The notes: a model not told the origin generated them from the letters alone. A stretch of DNA of 64,000 bases from Enterobacter wuhouensis (GCF_004331265.1 NZ_SJOO01000010.1:1-64000), one strand, 5' to 3'. Shown: positions 43,048-54,966, counted from the stretch's first letter. Translations and numbers: made by a program.

Positions 43048-43075
43048 AAGTCGTATGATGAGATACGACGAGGGT

Positions 43076-43342
43076 TTATTTATACAGCTCAGCGGTTGCG
43101 TGCCAGTGATCGCCCTGATTCAGCTCGGTAACGCGATAGCTGCTTGCGCCCGCTTTTTCAGCTTTTGCTGCCAGTTCCTGACGGATATCCATCGGAGCGC
43201 CGGTAACGGACGTTACGGATACACTACCCATAGACTGCAGATTCTGTGCCTGGTCGGCATTTACCTGTTGTACGGCTGCGCTCGCGCCGAAAGAAAGAAC
43301 GGATGCCAGGCCGAGGGTTGCGATGATTAATTTGGTTTTCAT
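43076..43342 (-). CDS. YhcN-type periplasmic stress protein (DUF1471), copy 1
   Basis: 88-residue exported protein: signal peptide MKTKLIIATLGLASVLSFGASA, then a small DUF1471 domain ending GDHWHATAELYK. It is a diverged tandem relative of the adjacent YhcN: the last 12 residues are identical, while the N-terminal mature part differs. Family members (YhcN, BhsA, McbA) respond to acid, peroxide or biofilm conditions. An AGGAG site precedes the chosen ATG; the frame's ten upstream codons are not family-like. Confidence 0.9.
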   Translation of the reverse strand: MKTKLIIATLGLASVLSFGASAAVQQVNADQAQNLQSMGSVSVTSVTGAPMDIRQELAAKAEKAGASSYRVTELNQGDHWHATAELYK

Positions 43343-43450
43343 AGTCTTTGCTCCTGAAAAGGGTGTTCTCAACGGCGAGAAGGGTTGAACTGCTATTTTT
43401 ATGCCTGGTGCCGTTGAGTGGATAATTAGGTCTTCTGGTATTACTAAAAC

Positions 43451-43714
43451 TTATTTGTACAGCTCAGCGGTTGCGTGCCAGTGGTCGCCGGAACGCGCTT
43501 CGATGATGCGATAAGATGATGCACCCTGTTCATCCGCTTTTTTGTTCAGCATTTCATGCATGTCCATCGGAGAGGTGCTCACCGCGCCGACAGAAACAGT
43601 GCCGATTGCCTGGCGGGATTGCGCCTGATCCGCGTTAATAGAGTCAGCCGCAAACGCACCGAATGACAGGACAGACAGGACGCTCAGCGCCGCTACAGTA
43701 GTTTTCATGTTCAT
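43451..43714 (-). CDS. yhcN: Periplasmic stress protein YhcN
   Basis: 87-residue DUF1471 protein with signal peptide MNMKTTVAALSVLSVLSFGAFA, nearly the same as E. coli YhcN, which contributes to peroxide and acid-stress tolerance. The compact mature domain ends GDHWHATAELYK. It is 108 nt upstream of copy 1 on the same strand; the gap has no clear terminator, so copy 1 could be read through or have its own promoter. Confidence 0.94.
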   Translation of the reverse strand: MNMKTTVAALSVLSVLSFGAFAADSINADQAQSRQAIGTVSVGAVSTSPMDMHEMLNKKADEQGASSYRIIEARSGDHWHATAELYK

Positions 43715-44089
43715 GATTCTTTACCTCGTCGAATTTTTTAGTGGGGTCTTGTTTCGTGACCCTCATCACAAAATCAAGTATACACTAATCACGCTAAAAA
43801 TTAATACCAGACTAATTGTTTCACAGGTAATTACGTGTTAACGGCGGTAATTTTTATAACAAAAATGCATAAAAGTGGACGTTTTTTCGACATAATGTTG
43901 CTGTATATCTAATTAAATCATATGGATATGATAATTTGATTTTTTGTGCGATTTGTTGATTTGGCATTCATCAAATGAATGTTAATGGATGGTAAAAAGC
44001 ACTATTTGTTAAAGTCAGAAGGGGAGAAAGCAGGGGAAAACCTGGCGGGAGCAGAACAAACCCCGCAGCTGCGCCACGGGGGGAGAGGA
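43715..44089. other. AT-rich intergenic region between yhcN and argR
   Basis: 375 bp with no credible gene. Most of it is strongly AT-rich. It carries the dyads ATCATAT-GG-ATATGAT (43917-43932) and CATTCAT-CAA-ATGAATG (43965-43981). It must contain the yhcN promoter. A weak GC-rich hairpin followed by TTTGTT on the minus strand (44055-44085) may terminate argR. Confidence 0.55.
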
Positions 44090-45888
<1,799 letters not shown>

Positions 45889-45906
45889 AACGCACTTTCC
45901 CCGGTA

Positions 45907-45939
45907 TAAAAAAACGGAGCTTATTGCTCCGTTTTTTAT
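45907..45939. terminator. Bidirectional terminator between mdh and degS
   Basis: AACGGAGC (45913-45920) and GCTCCGTT (45926-45933) pair around TTATT, with A residues on the left and T residues on the right. It can stop both converging transcripts. Confidence 0.93.
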
Positions 45940-45944
45940 GGCCG

Positions 45945-47012
45945 TCAGTTGGTCGCCGGGTACTCCTGGATCGTCACCTGAATCGTCAGCTTCTTATCGT
46001 TACGCATAACTTCGACCGGGATAATTGAGCCTGGGCGTATTTCTGCCACCTGGTCCATGGTCTCGAGCGCCGATACCGCAGGCGTGCCGTTCACCGATAC
46101 GATGACATCGTTGACCTGAATACCCGCGTTGGCCGCCGGTCCGCCCGGGGAGACTTCGTTAACCACGATCCCCTGAATCTGATCGATACCGCCGCCCTGC
46201 GTGTGCATCGGCGCAATCTCACGCCCGCCAATGCCGATATAACCGCGGATGACGCGGCCATCGCGGATCAGCTTATCCATAATCTTCGTCGCCAGCTGGA
46301 ACGGGATCGCAAAGCCGATACCTTCCGGCGTCTCGCCGTCGTTGCTTTTATCGAAGGAGAGGGTGTTGATACCCATCAGTTCGCCCAGCGAGTTCACCAG
46401 CGCGCCGCCTGAGTTGCCGTGGTTGATAGATGCATCGGTTTGAAGGAAGTTCTGCCGCCCTGACGGGTTCAGGCCAATTCGACCGGTGGCGCTGATAATG
46501 CCCTGGGTGATGGTCTGGCCGAGGTTATACGGGTTACCGATCGCCAGCACCACGTCGCCAATGTGCGGCGTACGCTTGCGGTTAATCGGGATAGTCGGCA
46601 GACCGCCGGTGGCGTTGATTTTCAGCACGGCCAGGTCGGTCAGGCTATCGGAGCCGACCAGCAGGGCCTCAAACACGCGACCGTCCTGCAGCGCGACGAT
46701 AATCTGGTCGGCATCGTTAATCACGTGTTTGTTCGTAATGATGTAACCGCGCTCGTCCATAATCACCCCGGAGCCGAGCGTGCGGATCTCCAGCTGATTA
46801 TGGCTCGAACTATTAAGACCGCGGTTATAGACGTTAACCACGGCAGGCGCCGCACGGCGGACGGCCTGGTTATAGGTGGCCGGCGTTTCATCCGTGCTGT
46901 CAAACTGAGGGGCAGTCAGCTTGTTGAACTGGCGTAAAGAGGGCATAGCCACTAACAGCAGGCCAGCAACAATCAAACCGATAGCAATAGAACGAAAGAG
47001 CTTTAAAAGCAT
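45945..47012 (-). CDS. degS: Site-1 stress-sensor protease DegS
   Basis: Inner-membrane-anchored periplasmic serine protease that cleaves RseA when its PDZ domain binds misfolded porin C-termini, so releasing sigma-E; 355 residues. An N-terminal anchor helix (about 5-25), a catalytic triad in ITNKHVI (His), DLAVLKI (Asp) and HGNSGGAL (Ser), and one PDZ domain (about 255-350). Same length as E. coli DegS. It lies 92 nt after degQ. Confidence 0.97.
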   Translation of the reverse strand: MLLKLFRSIAIGLIVAGLLLVAMPSLRQFNKLTAPQFDSTDETPATYNQAVRRAAPAVVNVYNRGLNSSSHNQLEIRTLGSGVIMDERGYIITNKHVINDADQIIVALQDGRVFEALLVGSDSLTDLAVLKINATGGLPTIPINRKRTPHIGDVVLAIGNPYNLGQTITQGIISATGRIGLNPSGRQNFLQTDASINHGNSGGALVNSLGELMGINTLSFDKSNDGETPEGIGFAIPFQLATKIMDKLIRDGRVIRGYIGIGGREIAPMHTQGGGIDQIQGIVVNEVSPGGPAANAGIQVNDVIVSVNGTPAVSALETMDQVAEIRPGSIIPVEVMRNDKKLTIQVTIQEYPATN

Positions 47013-47104
47013 GATGCGCGTGTCGTTAATAAAGGAACGGTTTGCAGCATAGCATGAGTTATCCGGACATCACACGCAGCGGCGATGCCCGGCGTCGCAA
47101 ATGC

Positions 47105-48472
47105 CTAGCGTAATAAAATATAGATAGAGTCGTTGCCGCGCATAATCTGCAGGGCAATGACCGTCGGTTTACCTTCCAGCACCTTGCGCATCTCCGCGAT
47201 AGACTGCACGCGATTGCGGTTCACACCGATGATAACGTCATCCTGGTGCAATCCCGCCTGCGCGGCAGGGCTGCTCTTCTCGACGGTATCAACGGTAATC
47301 CCCTTGGTGCCGTCTTTTAGCTGGCCGTCGCTCAGCGTCGCCCCCTGCAGGGTCGGAGCGATAAGCTCCGCGCTGGCAGAGGAAGAGGTGCTCTTGTCCA
47401 GCGTGACCTCAACATCCAGCGGCTTGCCGTCGCGAATCAGGCCCAGCTTCACTTTGGCACCCGGTTCCGTGGTGGCAATACGGGAGCGCAGTTCGGCGAA
47501 GCTGCTCAGCGGCTTGCCGTTAAGGCTGACGATGACATCACCGGATTTCACGCCGGCTTTCGCCGATCCGGAATTGGGCAGCACTTCACTGATAAACGCC
47601 CCACGCTGCACATTGATGTTGAACGCCTTGGCGATATCCGCGCTCATCTCCATCCCTTTAATCCCCAGCAGCCCGCGTTTGACTTCACCAAACTGGATGA
47701 GCTGCTGAGACAGCGTTTTGGCCATATTGCTGGGAATGGCAAAGCCAATTCCGACGCTGCCGCCGCTCGGGGCGAGGATTGCCGTGTTAATGCCGATCAG
47801 TTCACCGTTGAGATTAAGCAGCGCACCGCCGGAGTTACCGCGGTTAATAGAGGCATCGGTCTGAATAAAGTTTTCCAGCCCTTCCAGATTCAGTCCACTG
47901 CGCCCCAGCGCGGAGACAATGCCTGAGGTGGCGGTCTGGCCGAGGCCGAACGGGTTACCGACGGCAACGGCAAAGTCGCCGACGCGCAGCTTGTCGGAGT
48001 CCGCAATGGCAATTTGCGTCAGGTTGCTCGGGTTTTGCACCTGCAGCAGCGCAATGTCGCTCTGGTCGTCGCCGCCGATCAGCCTGGCATCGAATTCACG
48101 CCCGTCATTCAGCTGGACGCTGATTTTATCCGCCTGGCTGATCACGTGGTTATTGGTCAGGATGTAGCCTTTAGCCGCATCAATGATGACCCCTGAACCG
48201 AGCCCTTCAAAAGGCTGCGCCTGCTGGTCGGGAGCGTCATCACCAAAATATTTTTTCAGTTCTTCAGGGACGCGCTGGCTTTGTCGCGCCGTGCCTTCCA
48301 CCTGGACGCTGACCACGGCGGGCAACACTTTTTCCAGCATCGGCGCCAGGCTCGGAATGGCGGCTTGTCCGGGTACCTGCGACGGCAAAGCCGCACCCGC
48401 AGGGTAGGATGCCGAGAGAGATAACCCGACACTTAACGCTAACGCGCTCAACAGCTGGTTTTTTTTCTTCAT
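47105..48472 (-). CDS. degQ: Periplasmic serine endoprotease DegQ
   Basis: HtrA-type chaperone-protease of the periplasm; 455 residues. Signal peptide (about 1-27, ending near SYPAGA), then the protease domain with triad in LTNNHVIS, SDIALLQ and GNSGGALL, then two PDZ domains. The frame extends 28 codons upstream, but the start beginning MKKKNQLLSALAL gives the signal peptide and family length. It is followed by degS, as in E. coli. Confidence 0.97.
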   Translation of the reverse strand: MKKKNQLLSALALSVGLSLSASYPAGAALPSQVPGQAAIPSLAPMLEKVLPAVVSVQVEGTARQSQRVPEELKKYFGDDAPDQQAQPFEGLGSGVIIDAAKGYILTNNHVISQADKISVQLNDGREFDARLIGGDDQSDIALLQVQNPSNLTQIAIADSDKLRVGDFAVAVGNPFGLGQTATSGIVSALGRSGLNLEGLENFIQTDASINRGNSGGALLNLNGELIGINTAILAPSGGSVGIGFAIPSNMAKTLSQQLIQFGEVKRGLLGIKGMEMSADIAKAFNINVQRGAFISEVLPNSGSAKAGVKSGDVIVSLNGKPLSSFAELRSRIATTEPGAKVKLGLIRDGKPLDVEVTLDKSTSSSASAELIAPTLQGATLSDGQLKDGTKGITVDTVEKSSPAAQAGLHQDDVIIGVNRNRVQSIAEMRKVLEGKPTVIALQIMRGNDSIYILLR

Positions 48473-48589
48473 TGATGCTGACTCTCGTATCCTGGAATGA
48501 AAGAAGAACGGCCCCAAAAACATCCTGATGTTATTGAATTTTAAACCGCTGAACAATGAGGTGTTTGACTAAATAATAGCTGGGGACGG

Positions 48590-48621
48590 AAAGAAAGGAC
48601 GGGCGCAGTCGCTGCGCCCGT
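48590..48621 (-). terminator. Rho-independent terminator after zapG
   Basis: ACGGGCGCAG (48599-48608) and CTGCGCCCGT (48612-48621) form a perfect 10-bp stem; on the minus strand it is followed by CCTTTCTTTCC, a T-rich tail. Confidence 0.8.
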
Positions 48622-48643
48622 AAAATAAATTCAGGTTGTGCGA

Positions 48644-49042
48644 TTAATCGCGTTTTGCACCACCGCGCAGCAGGCCTGACGCGCCGTCAGAATAGTCGCG
48701 AGGCATCTGAACAGGGGCCTGATCGTTACCGGCTTCTGAATCTGCCAGACGGTTGCGGAACGGGTTGGTTTCCGCCGTCATTTCCGGCAGCAGGCTGCTG
48801 GAGCTTTTCGCCATATGTTGGTACAGCTGACGATAGTCTGTCGCCATATTGTCCAGCAGCTCGGCGCTACGGGCAAAGTGGCTGACCAGCTCTTCGCGAT
48901 ACTCTTCCAGCTCGGCTTTGTTCTTTTCCAGTTCGTACTGCAGAGACTGCTGCTGACGCAATTTGCGATTACCGAAACGCATCGCCACAGCACCAATGAT
49001 GATGCCGACGACTAAACCGATTAGCGCATATTCCCAGGTCAT
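48644..49042 (-). CDS. zapG: Division/envelope protein ZapG (YhcB)
   Basis: 132-residue DUF1043 protein. One N-terminal membrane helix (about 4-22) followed by a coiled coil (about 28-85, KLRQQQSLQYELEKNKAELE) and a flexible C-tail. E. coli YhcB/ZapG coordinates cell-envelope synthesis with division and interacts with elongasome and divisome parts. It is divergent from zapE and very close to the E. coli protein. Confidence 0.95.
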   Translation of the reverse strand: MTWEYALIGLVVGIIIGAVAMRFGNRKLRQQQSLQYELEKNKAELEEYREELVSHFARSAELLDNMATDYRQLYQHMAKSSSSLLPEMTAETNPFRNRLADSEAGNDQAPVQMPRDYSDGASGLLRGGAKRD

Positions 49043-49231
49043 GAACTTCTCCCGTTGTCTTGTTGTTCCGTAGGGTGTTGGCTCGGCTCCTGCCTGTGCC
49101 TGATATTGCCACTATAACCGCTATTTCTGCAGAAGTGGAATCCTGACGTATCATCGCGTAGTGTAGAACGGCCTTTTTTTCATCAGTCACGCCTGCTGGT
49201 GAGGTTTAATTGAAGGAATAACAACAAGATT

Positions 49232-50356
49232 ATGCAAAGCCTGTCCCCCGCATCGCGATACCAACACGCCCTGAAAGAGGGTTCACACCAGCCGGATGAC
49301 GTTCAGCGTGAAGCGGTAAATCGTCTGGAATCGATTTACCAGTCGCTCACGGCCCAGCCCGCAGAAACCGTGCAGGGCGGGGGGCTGAAGGCCGCGTTTG
49401 GTCGCTTCCTCGGTAAGAAAGAGCCGCAGAAGACGCCACCTGTTCGCGGCTTATATATGTGGGGCGGCGTTGGGCGCGGTAAAACCTGGCTGATGGACAT
49501 GTTCTATCAGAGCCTGCCCGGTACGCGTAAGCAGCGTCTGCACTTTCACCGCTTTATGCTGCGAGTGCACGAAGAGCTGACGGCATTGCAGGGTAAAAGC
49601 GATCCGCTGGAGATTGTGGCCGACCGCTTTAAGGCCGAAACGGACGTGCTTTGCTTTGACGAATTTTTTGTCTCCGATATTACAGACGCCATGCTGCTGG
49701 GCGGGCTGATGAAAGCGCTGTTTGCGCGCGGCATTACCCTGGTGGCGACGTCAAATATTCCGCCGGACGATCTGTATCGCAACGGTCTGCAGCGCGCGCG
49801 ATTCCTGCCCGCTATTGATGCCATTAAACAGCACTGTGACGTGATGAACGTTGATGCGGGTGTGGATTACCGTCTGCGCACGCTGACCCAGGCCCACCTG
49901 TGGCTTTCGCCGTTGAACGCTGAAACTACCGCTCAGATGGATAAGCTGTGGCTTGCGCTGTCAGGGGCAAAACGTGATAACGCCCCGGTGCTGGAGATTA
50001 ACCACCGTCCGCTGCAAACGCTGGGCGTAGAAAATCAAACACTGGCCGTCTCTTTTGCCACGCTCTGCGTAGATGCCCGCAGCCAGCATGATTACATTGC
50101 GCTCTCGCGCCTGTTCCACACCGTGATGCTGCTGGATGTTCCTGTCATGACGCCGCTGATGGAGAGCGAGGCGCGGCGATTCATTGCGCTGGTGGATGAA
50201 TTCTACGAACGCCACGTTAAGCTGGTGGTCAGCGCAGAAGTTCCTTTATATGAGGTGTATCGGGGGGAGCGACTCAAGTTTGAGTTCCAGCGCTGCCTGT
50301 CGCGCCTGCAGGAGATGCAAAGCGAGGACTACCTCAAGCGCGAGCATATGCCGTAA
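49232..50356 (+). CDS. zapE: Cell division ATPase ZapE (YhcM)
   Basis: AFG1-like AAA ATPase that associates with FtsZ rings under stress; 374 residues. Walker A GGVGRGKTWLMDMF lies near residues 74-87 and Walker B LCFDEFFVSD near 139-148. It is a single gene, divergent from zapG, as in E. coli; the two repeats at 50364-50459 follow its stop. Confidence 0.96.
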   Translation: MQSLSPASRYQHALKEGSHQPDDVQREAVNRLESIYQSLTAQPAETVQGGGLKAAFGRFLGKKEPQKTPPVRGLYMWGGVGRGKTWLMDMFYQSLPGTRKQRLHFHRFMLRVHEELTALQGKSDPLEIVADRFKAETDVLCFDEFFVSDITDAMLLGGLMKALFARGITLVATSNIPPDDLYRNGLQRARFLPAIDAIKQHCDVMNVDAGVDYRLRTLTQAHLWLSPLNAETTAQMDKLWLALSGAKRDNAPVLEINHRPLQTLGVENQTLAVSFATLCVDARSQHDYIALSRLFHTVMLLDVPVMTPLMESEARRFIALVDEFYERHVKLVVSAEVPLYEVYRGERLKFEFQRCLSRLQEMQSEDYLKREHMP

Positions 50357-50363
50357 TAAATGC

Positions 50364-50459
50364 CGCCCTCTCCCCGTGGGAGAGGGGCTGGGGATGAGGG
50401 CATCAGGCCTTAACAAACGCCACCCTCTCCCTGTGGGAGAGGGGCTGGGGGTGAGGGCA
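50364..50459. repeat. Two copies of a GC-rich intergenic repeat
   Basis: Copy 1 (50364-50402) and copy 2 (50420-50459) share CCCTCTCCC, GTGGGAGAGGGGCTGGGG and TGAGGGCA, differing at a few positions. Each folds on CCCTCTCCC/GGGAGAGGG. They are spaced 56 nt apart and lie between zapE and the rplM promoter. Such units are scattered in intergenic DNA of many proteobacteria; two spaced copies do not make a CRISPR. Confidence 0.8.
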
Positions 50460-50537
50460 CCAGACCGCACCGTCTACCACCCCCGAAAAACCCATTCCAA
50501 ATCACATTTAAGGGTCGATCTTTGACCTCAACTTCTC

Positions 50538-51136
<599 letters not shown>

Positions 51137-51148
51137 TCGGGATTATAG

Positions 51149-51544
<396 letters not shown>

Positions 51545-51852
51545 TCACTTTCTGCTTACGCAGAACGATTGGCGAAAAACCCGCTTCGGCGGGTTTTTTT
51601 ATGGATAATGCGCAGGTTATCCACAAAATCCATTCATCTATCTTCTCTTTTTCCACATTTCCAGAATCCCCTCACCACAAAGCCATCAAAATCTGGTAAA
51701 CTATCATCCAATTTTCTGCCCAAATATCGGTGAATACTCGATTTTTGTTCGATTCTTGAACAATGTGTCTTCTCTGGGATGGGCGATATTTCATCTGGCT
51801 GGCCCCTGTTGGGCCGGTAGCAGTAAAATTCTGAATATACCTGGAGGTTTTC
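51545..51852. promoter_or_regulatory. rpsI-sspA intergenic region
   Basis: 308 bp. The left part is the rpsI terminator. The rest holds the sspA promoter: TGGTAAACT near 51695 looks like an extended -10, though no clear -35 is found. No gene is visible. Confidence 0.5.
51577..51600 (+). terminator. Rho-independent terminator after rpsI
   Basis: AAACCCGC (51577-51584) and GCGGGTTT (51589-51596) pair around a TTCG tetraloop with a long T tract. Confidence 0.96.
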
Positions 51853-52491
51853 ATGGCTGTCGCTGCCAACAAACGTTCGGTAATGACGCTGTTTTCTGGT
51901 CCTACTGACATTTATAGCCATCAGGTTCGTATCGTGCTGGCCGAGAAGGGTGTCAGTTTTGAGATCGAGCATGTGGAAAAGGATAACCCACCTCAGGATC
52001 TGATCGATCTCAACCCGAGCCAGAGCGTACCGACGCTGGTGGATCGCGAGCTGACCCTGTGGGAATCCCGCATCATTATGGAATACCTGGATGAGCGTTT
52101 CCCGCATCCGCCGCTGATGCCTGTTTACCCGGTTGCGCGTGGCGAAAGCCGCCTGTACATGCAGCGCATCGAAAAAGACTGGTACTCGCTGATGAACGTT
52201 ATCGTCAACGGTTCCTCCTCTGAAGCCGATGCCGCACGTAAACAGCTGCGTGAAGAGCTGCTGGCAATTGCCCCTGTGTTTGGTCAGAAGCCATTCTTCC
52301 TGAGCGACGAGTTCAGCCTGGTGGATTGCTACCTGGCACCGCTGCTGTGGCGTCTGCCTACGCTGGGCGTTGAGTTCAGCGGCCCGGGCGCAAAAGAGCT
52401 GAAGGGCTACATGACCCGCGTATTTGAACGCGATTCTTTCCTGGCATCTCTGACTGAGCCAGAACGTGAAATGCGTCTTGGCCGAGGCTAA
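51853..52491 (+). CDS. sspA: Stringent starvation protein A
   Basis: Glutathione-S-transferase-fold protein that binds RNA polymerase, lowers H-NS levels in stationary phase and supports acid tolerance; 212 residues. The N-terminal thioredoxin-like part (MTLFSGPTDIYSHQVRIVLAEKG) and the SVPTLVDRELTLWESRIIMEYL motif are present. First gene of sspAB, 5-nt gap to sspB. GGAGG precedes the ATG. Confidence 0.97.
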   Translation: MAVAANKRSVMTLFSGPTDIYSHQVRIVLAEKGVSFEIEHVEKDNPPQDLIDLNPSQSVPTLVDRELTLWESRIIMEYLDERFPHPPLMPVYPVARGESRLYMQRIEKDWYSLMNVIVNGSSSEADAARKQLREELLAIAPVFGQKPFFLSDEFSLVDCYLAPLLWRLPTLGVEFSGPGAKELKGYMTRVFERDSFLASLTEPEREMRLGRG

Positions 52492-52496
52492 TAACT

Positions 52497-52994
52497 GTGG
52501 AAATGTCACAACTTTCTCCACGCCGTCCGTATCTGCTGCGCGCCTTCTATGAATGGCTGCTGGATAACCAGCTCACGCCGCACCTGGTTGTGGATGTGAC
52601 GTTGCCGGACGTGCAGGTTCCTATGGAATACGCACGTGACGGACAGATCGTGCTGAACATTGCACCGCGCGCGGTGGGTAATCTGGAGCTGGCCAATGAC
52701 GAAGTGCGCTTTAACGCGCGCTTCGGCGGCGTGCCGCGTCAGGTTTCGGTTCCACTGGCTGCGGTACTGGCGATCTACGCACGTGAAAACGGTGCTGGCA
52801 CCATGTTCGAGCCTGAAGCGGCGTATGACGAAGACGTTGCCAGCCTGAACGATGACAACGCATCCGATGAACGCGAAAGCGACACCGTGATGTCTCTGAT
52901 CGACGGTGATAAACCGGATCATCACGACGACAATGACCCTGATGACGATCCGCCTCCGCGCGGTGGCCGTCCGGCGCTGCGCGTAGTGAAATAA
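52497..52994 (+). CDS. sspB: ClpXP adaptor SspB
   Basis: Adaptor that brings ssrA-tagged proteins and RseA fragments to ClpXP; 165 residues from GTG. The folded substrate-binding domain covers about 1-112; an acidic flexible linker leads to the C-terminal ClpX-binding peptide RGGRPALRVVK. The GTG at 52497 aligns with the E. coli start; an ATG two codons later is possible. The linker differs in length and sequence from E. coli, as usual. Confidence 0.96.
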   Translation: MEMSQLSPRRPYLLRAFYEWLLDNQLTPHLVVDVTLPDVQVPMEYARDGQIVLNIAPRAVGNLELANDEVRFNARFGGVPRQVSVPLAAVLAIYARENGAGTMFEPEAAYDEDVASLNDDNASDERESDTVMSLIDGDKPDHHDDNDPDDDPPPRGGRPALRVVK

Positions 52995-52998
52995 TCAA

Positions 52999-53020
52999 AC
53001 AGGCCCTCAGGGCCTGTTTT
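52999..53020 (+). terminator. Rho-independent terminator after sspB
   Basis: ACAGGCCC (52999-53006) and GGGCCTGT (53010-53017) pair around TCA and run into TTTT. Confidence 0.9.
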
Positions 53021-53096
53021 GCTTTCTGCCCCTTTTCGCCCCCTCTAATTTCCTGTGTTATGATGAGCCGTTTTCCTTCTATGGCACCGGACTGCA

Positions 53097-53879
53097 ATGA
53101 AACCGACCGATCTTAAAGCTGAAAACTCTGATGAAACTATTGGCCGCAGCCTGCATCGTCGTCCGCTGACGCGCAAAAAGCTGTCCGATATGGTGGAGGA
53201 AGAGCTGGAGCAGATGATCCGCCGCAAGGAGTTCGCCCAGGGAGAACAACTGCCCTCCGAACGCGAGCTGATGGAGTTTTTCAACGTGGGCCGCCCTTCG
53301 GTGCGTGAGGCGCTGGCGGCGCTAAAGCGCAAAGGGCTGGTGCAGATCAACAACGGTGAACGTGCCCGCGTCTCCATGCCTTCAGCCGATACCATCATCA
53401 GCGAACTTTCAGGCATGGCGAAAGATTTCCTGACCCAGCCCGGCGGCATTGCCCATTTTGAGCAGCTACGCCTGTTCTTTGAATCCAGCCTCGTTCGGTT
53501 TGCGGCTGAGTTTGCCACTGACGATCAAATCGCTCAGCTGACAAAAGCGCTGGAGATCAACAGCCAGTCTCTGGATGATAATGCCCTGTTTATTCGATCC
53601 GACGTCGATTTCCACCGCGTGCTGGCGGAGATCCCCGGCAATCCAATCTTCAACGCGATCCACGTTGCGCTGCTCGACTGGCTGATCGCCGCGCGTCCAA
53701 AAGTGCCGGATGCCGAGCTGTATAAGCATAATGAAGTCAGCTATCGCCAGCATATTGCGATCGTCGATGCGATCCGCCGCCGCGATCCGGATGAGGCCGA
53801 TCGCGCGCTCCAGACCCACCTCAACAGCGTTTCTGCCACCTGGCACGCTTTCGGCCAACATTCAAAAGCCAAAAAATAA
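53097..53879 (+). CDS. nanR: Sialic-acid-responsive repressor NanR
   Basis: GntR-family (FadR/FCD type) repressor released by N-acetylneuraminate, controlling nanATKQ; 260 residues. Winged helix ([32 protein letters not shown], about 57-88) and an FCD effector domain (about 105-255) with metal-ligand-type residues in [12 protein letters not shown] and [10 protein letters not shown]-like segments. The first 20 residues differ from E. coli. It precedes its target operon by 122 nt. Confidence 0.96.
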   Translation: MKPTDLKAENSDETIGRSLHRRPLTRKKLSDMVEEELEQMIRRKEFAQGEQLPSERELMEFFNVGRPSVREALAALKRKGLVQINNGERARVSMPSADTIISELSGMAKDFLTQPGGIAHFEQLRLFFESSLVRFAAEFATDDQIAQLTKALEINSQSLDDNALFIRSDVDFHRVLAEIPGNPIFNAIHVALLDWLIAARPKVPDAELYKHNEVSYRQHIAIVDAIRRRDPDEADRALQTHLNSVSATWHAFGQHSKAKK

Positions 53880-53943
53880 CGATCCTTTAGTGAAGCAGAT
53901 CGCAATATAAGCGTTCTGTATTCCACTGCTGCTTAATTGATCT

Positions 53944-53966
53944 GGTATAACAGGTATAAAGGTATG
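53944..53966 (+). promoter_or_regulatory. NanR operator (three GGTATA-type repeats)
   Basis: GGTATA at 53944 and 53953, then GGTATG at 53961, are direct repeats 9 and 8 nt apart, 36-58 nt upstream of the nanA ATG. Three GGTATA repeats are the recognised NanR operator in E. coli, so sialic-acid induction of nanATKQ is well supported. Confidence 0.92.
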
Positions 53967-54001
53967 TCGTTATAACAAACACACGATTGATTGAGGTAAC
54001 T

Positions 54002-54895
54002 ATGGCAACGCAATTACGCGGCGTAATGGCCGCACTCCTGACCCCGTTTACTCAGCAGCAAATGCTCGATAAAGAGAGCCTGCGCCGTCTGGTGCAGTTC
54101 AATATTGAGCAAGGCATCGACGGGCTTTATGTGGGTGGCTCAACGGGAGAGGCTTTTGTGCAAAGCCTTTCAGAACGCGAGCAGGTAATGGAGATCGTGG
54201 CGGATGAGGCGAAGGGGAAAATTACCCTCATTGCCCATGTTGGCTGCGTCAGCACCGCAGAAAGCCAGCAGCTGGCAACTGCCGCCGCCCGCTTTGGGTT
54301 TGACGCCGTGTCCGCCGTCACACCGTTCTACTATCCCTTCAGCTTTGAAGAACACTGCGACCACTATCGTGCAATTATTGACTCCGCTGATGGTTTGCCG
54401 ATGGTGGTCTACAACATTCCTGCGCTGAGCGGCGTTAAGTTAACGCTGGAGCAGATCAACACGCTGGTGACGCTGCCGGGCGTCGGCGCACTGAAGCAAA
54501 CCTCTGGCGATCTCTTCCAGATGGAGCAGATCCGCCGCGCGCATCCGGATCTGGTGCTCTACAACGGCTACGACGAGATCTTCGCCTCCGGACTGCTGGC
54601 AGGCGCTGACGGAGGGATCGGCAGTACGTACAACATTATGGGCTGGCGCTATCAGGCGATCGCTAAAGCGGTTCGGGAAGGGGATAACGCCACCGCGCAG
54701 CGCCTGCAAGGCGAGTGCAACAAGGTTATCGACCTGCTGATCGGCGCCGGCGTCTTCCGTGGTCTGAAAACGGTGCTGCACTATATGGACGTGGTCTCCG
54801 TACCGCTGTGTCGCAAGCCGTTTTCACCCGTGGACGAAAAATTCGTGCCCGCGCTTAAAGCCCTGGCAGAGCAGCTCATGGCGGAAAAACGCTAA
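54002..54895 (+). CDS. nanA: N-acetylneuraminate lyase
   Basis: Class I aldolase splitting sialic acid into N-acetylmannosamine and pyruvate; 297 residues. GGSTGEAF near residue 46, the active-site tyrosine in [11 protein letters not shown] near 137, and the Schiff-base lysine in ALKQTSGD near 165. The frame extends five codons upstream, but TGAGGT is placed for the ATG at 54002, giving the E. coli start and length. First gene of nanATKQ. Confidence 0.98.
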   Translation: MATQLRGVMAALLTPFTQQQMLDKESLRRLVQFNIEQGIDGLYVGGSTGEAFVQSLSEREQVMEIVADEAKGKITLIAHVGCVSTAESQQLATAAARFGFDAVSAVTPFYYPFSFEEHCDHYRAIIDSADGLPMVVYNIPALSGVKLTLEQINTLVTLPGVGALKQTSGDLFQMEQIRRAHPDLVLYNGYDEIFASGLLAGADGGIGSTYNIMGWRYQAIAKAVREGDNATAQRLQGECNKVIDLLIGAGVFRGLKTVLHYMDVVSVPLCRKPFSPVDEKFVPALKALAEQLMAEKR

Positions 54896-54903
54896 CGCAT
54901 TAC

Positions 54904-54935
54904 GTAGGCCGGACAAGGCACAGCCGCCGTCCGGC
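54904..54935. repeat. REP-type palindromic element between nanA and nanT
   Basis: GTAG then the arm GCCGGAC (54908-54914) and GTCCGGC (54929-54935). It lies in the 71-bp gap within the operon, where it can stabilise the upstream nanA mRNA. Confidence 0.8.
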
Positions 54936-54966
54936 AAAACGACAGAGAAATCGTCGGGAGAGTGAA

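Noticed and set aside
50364-50459. Possible CRISPR remnant
   Set aside because: Only two copies, each internally palindromic, with a 17-nt spacer and no cas genes.
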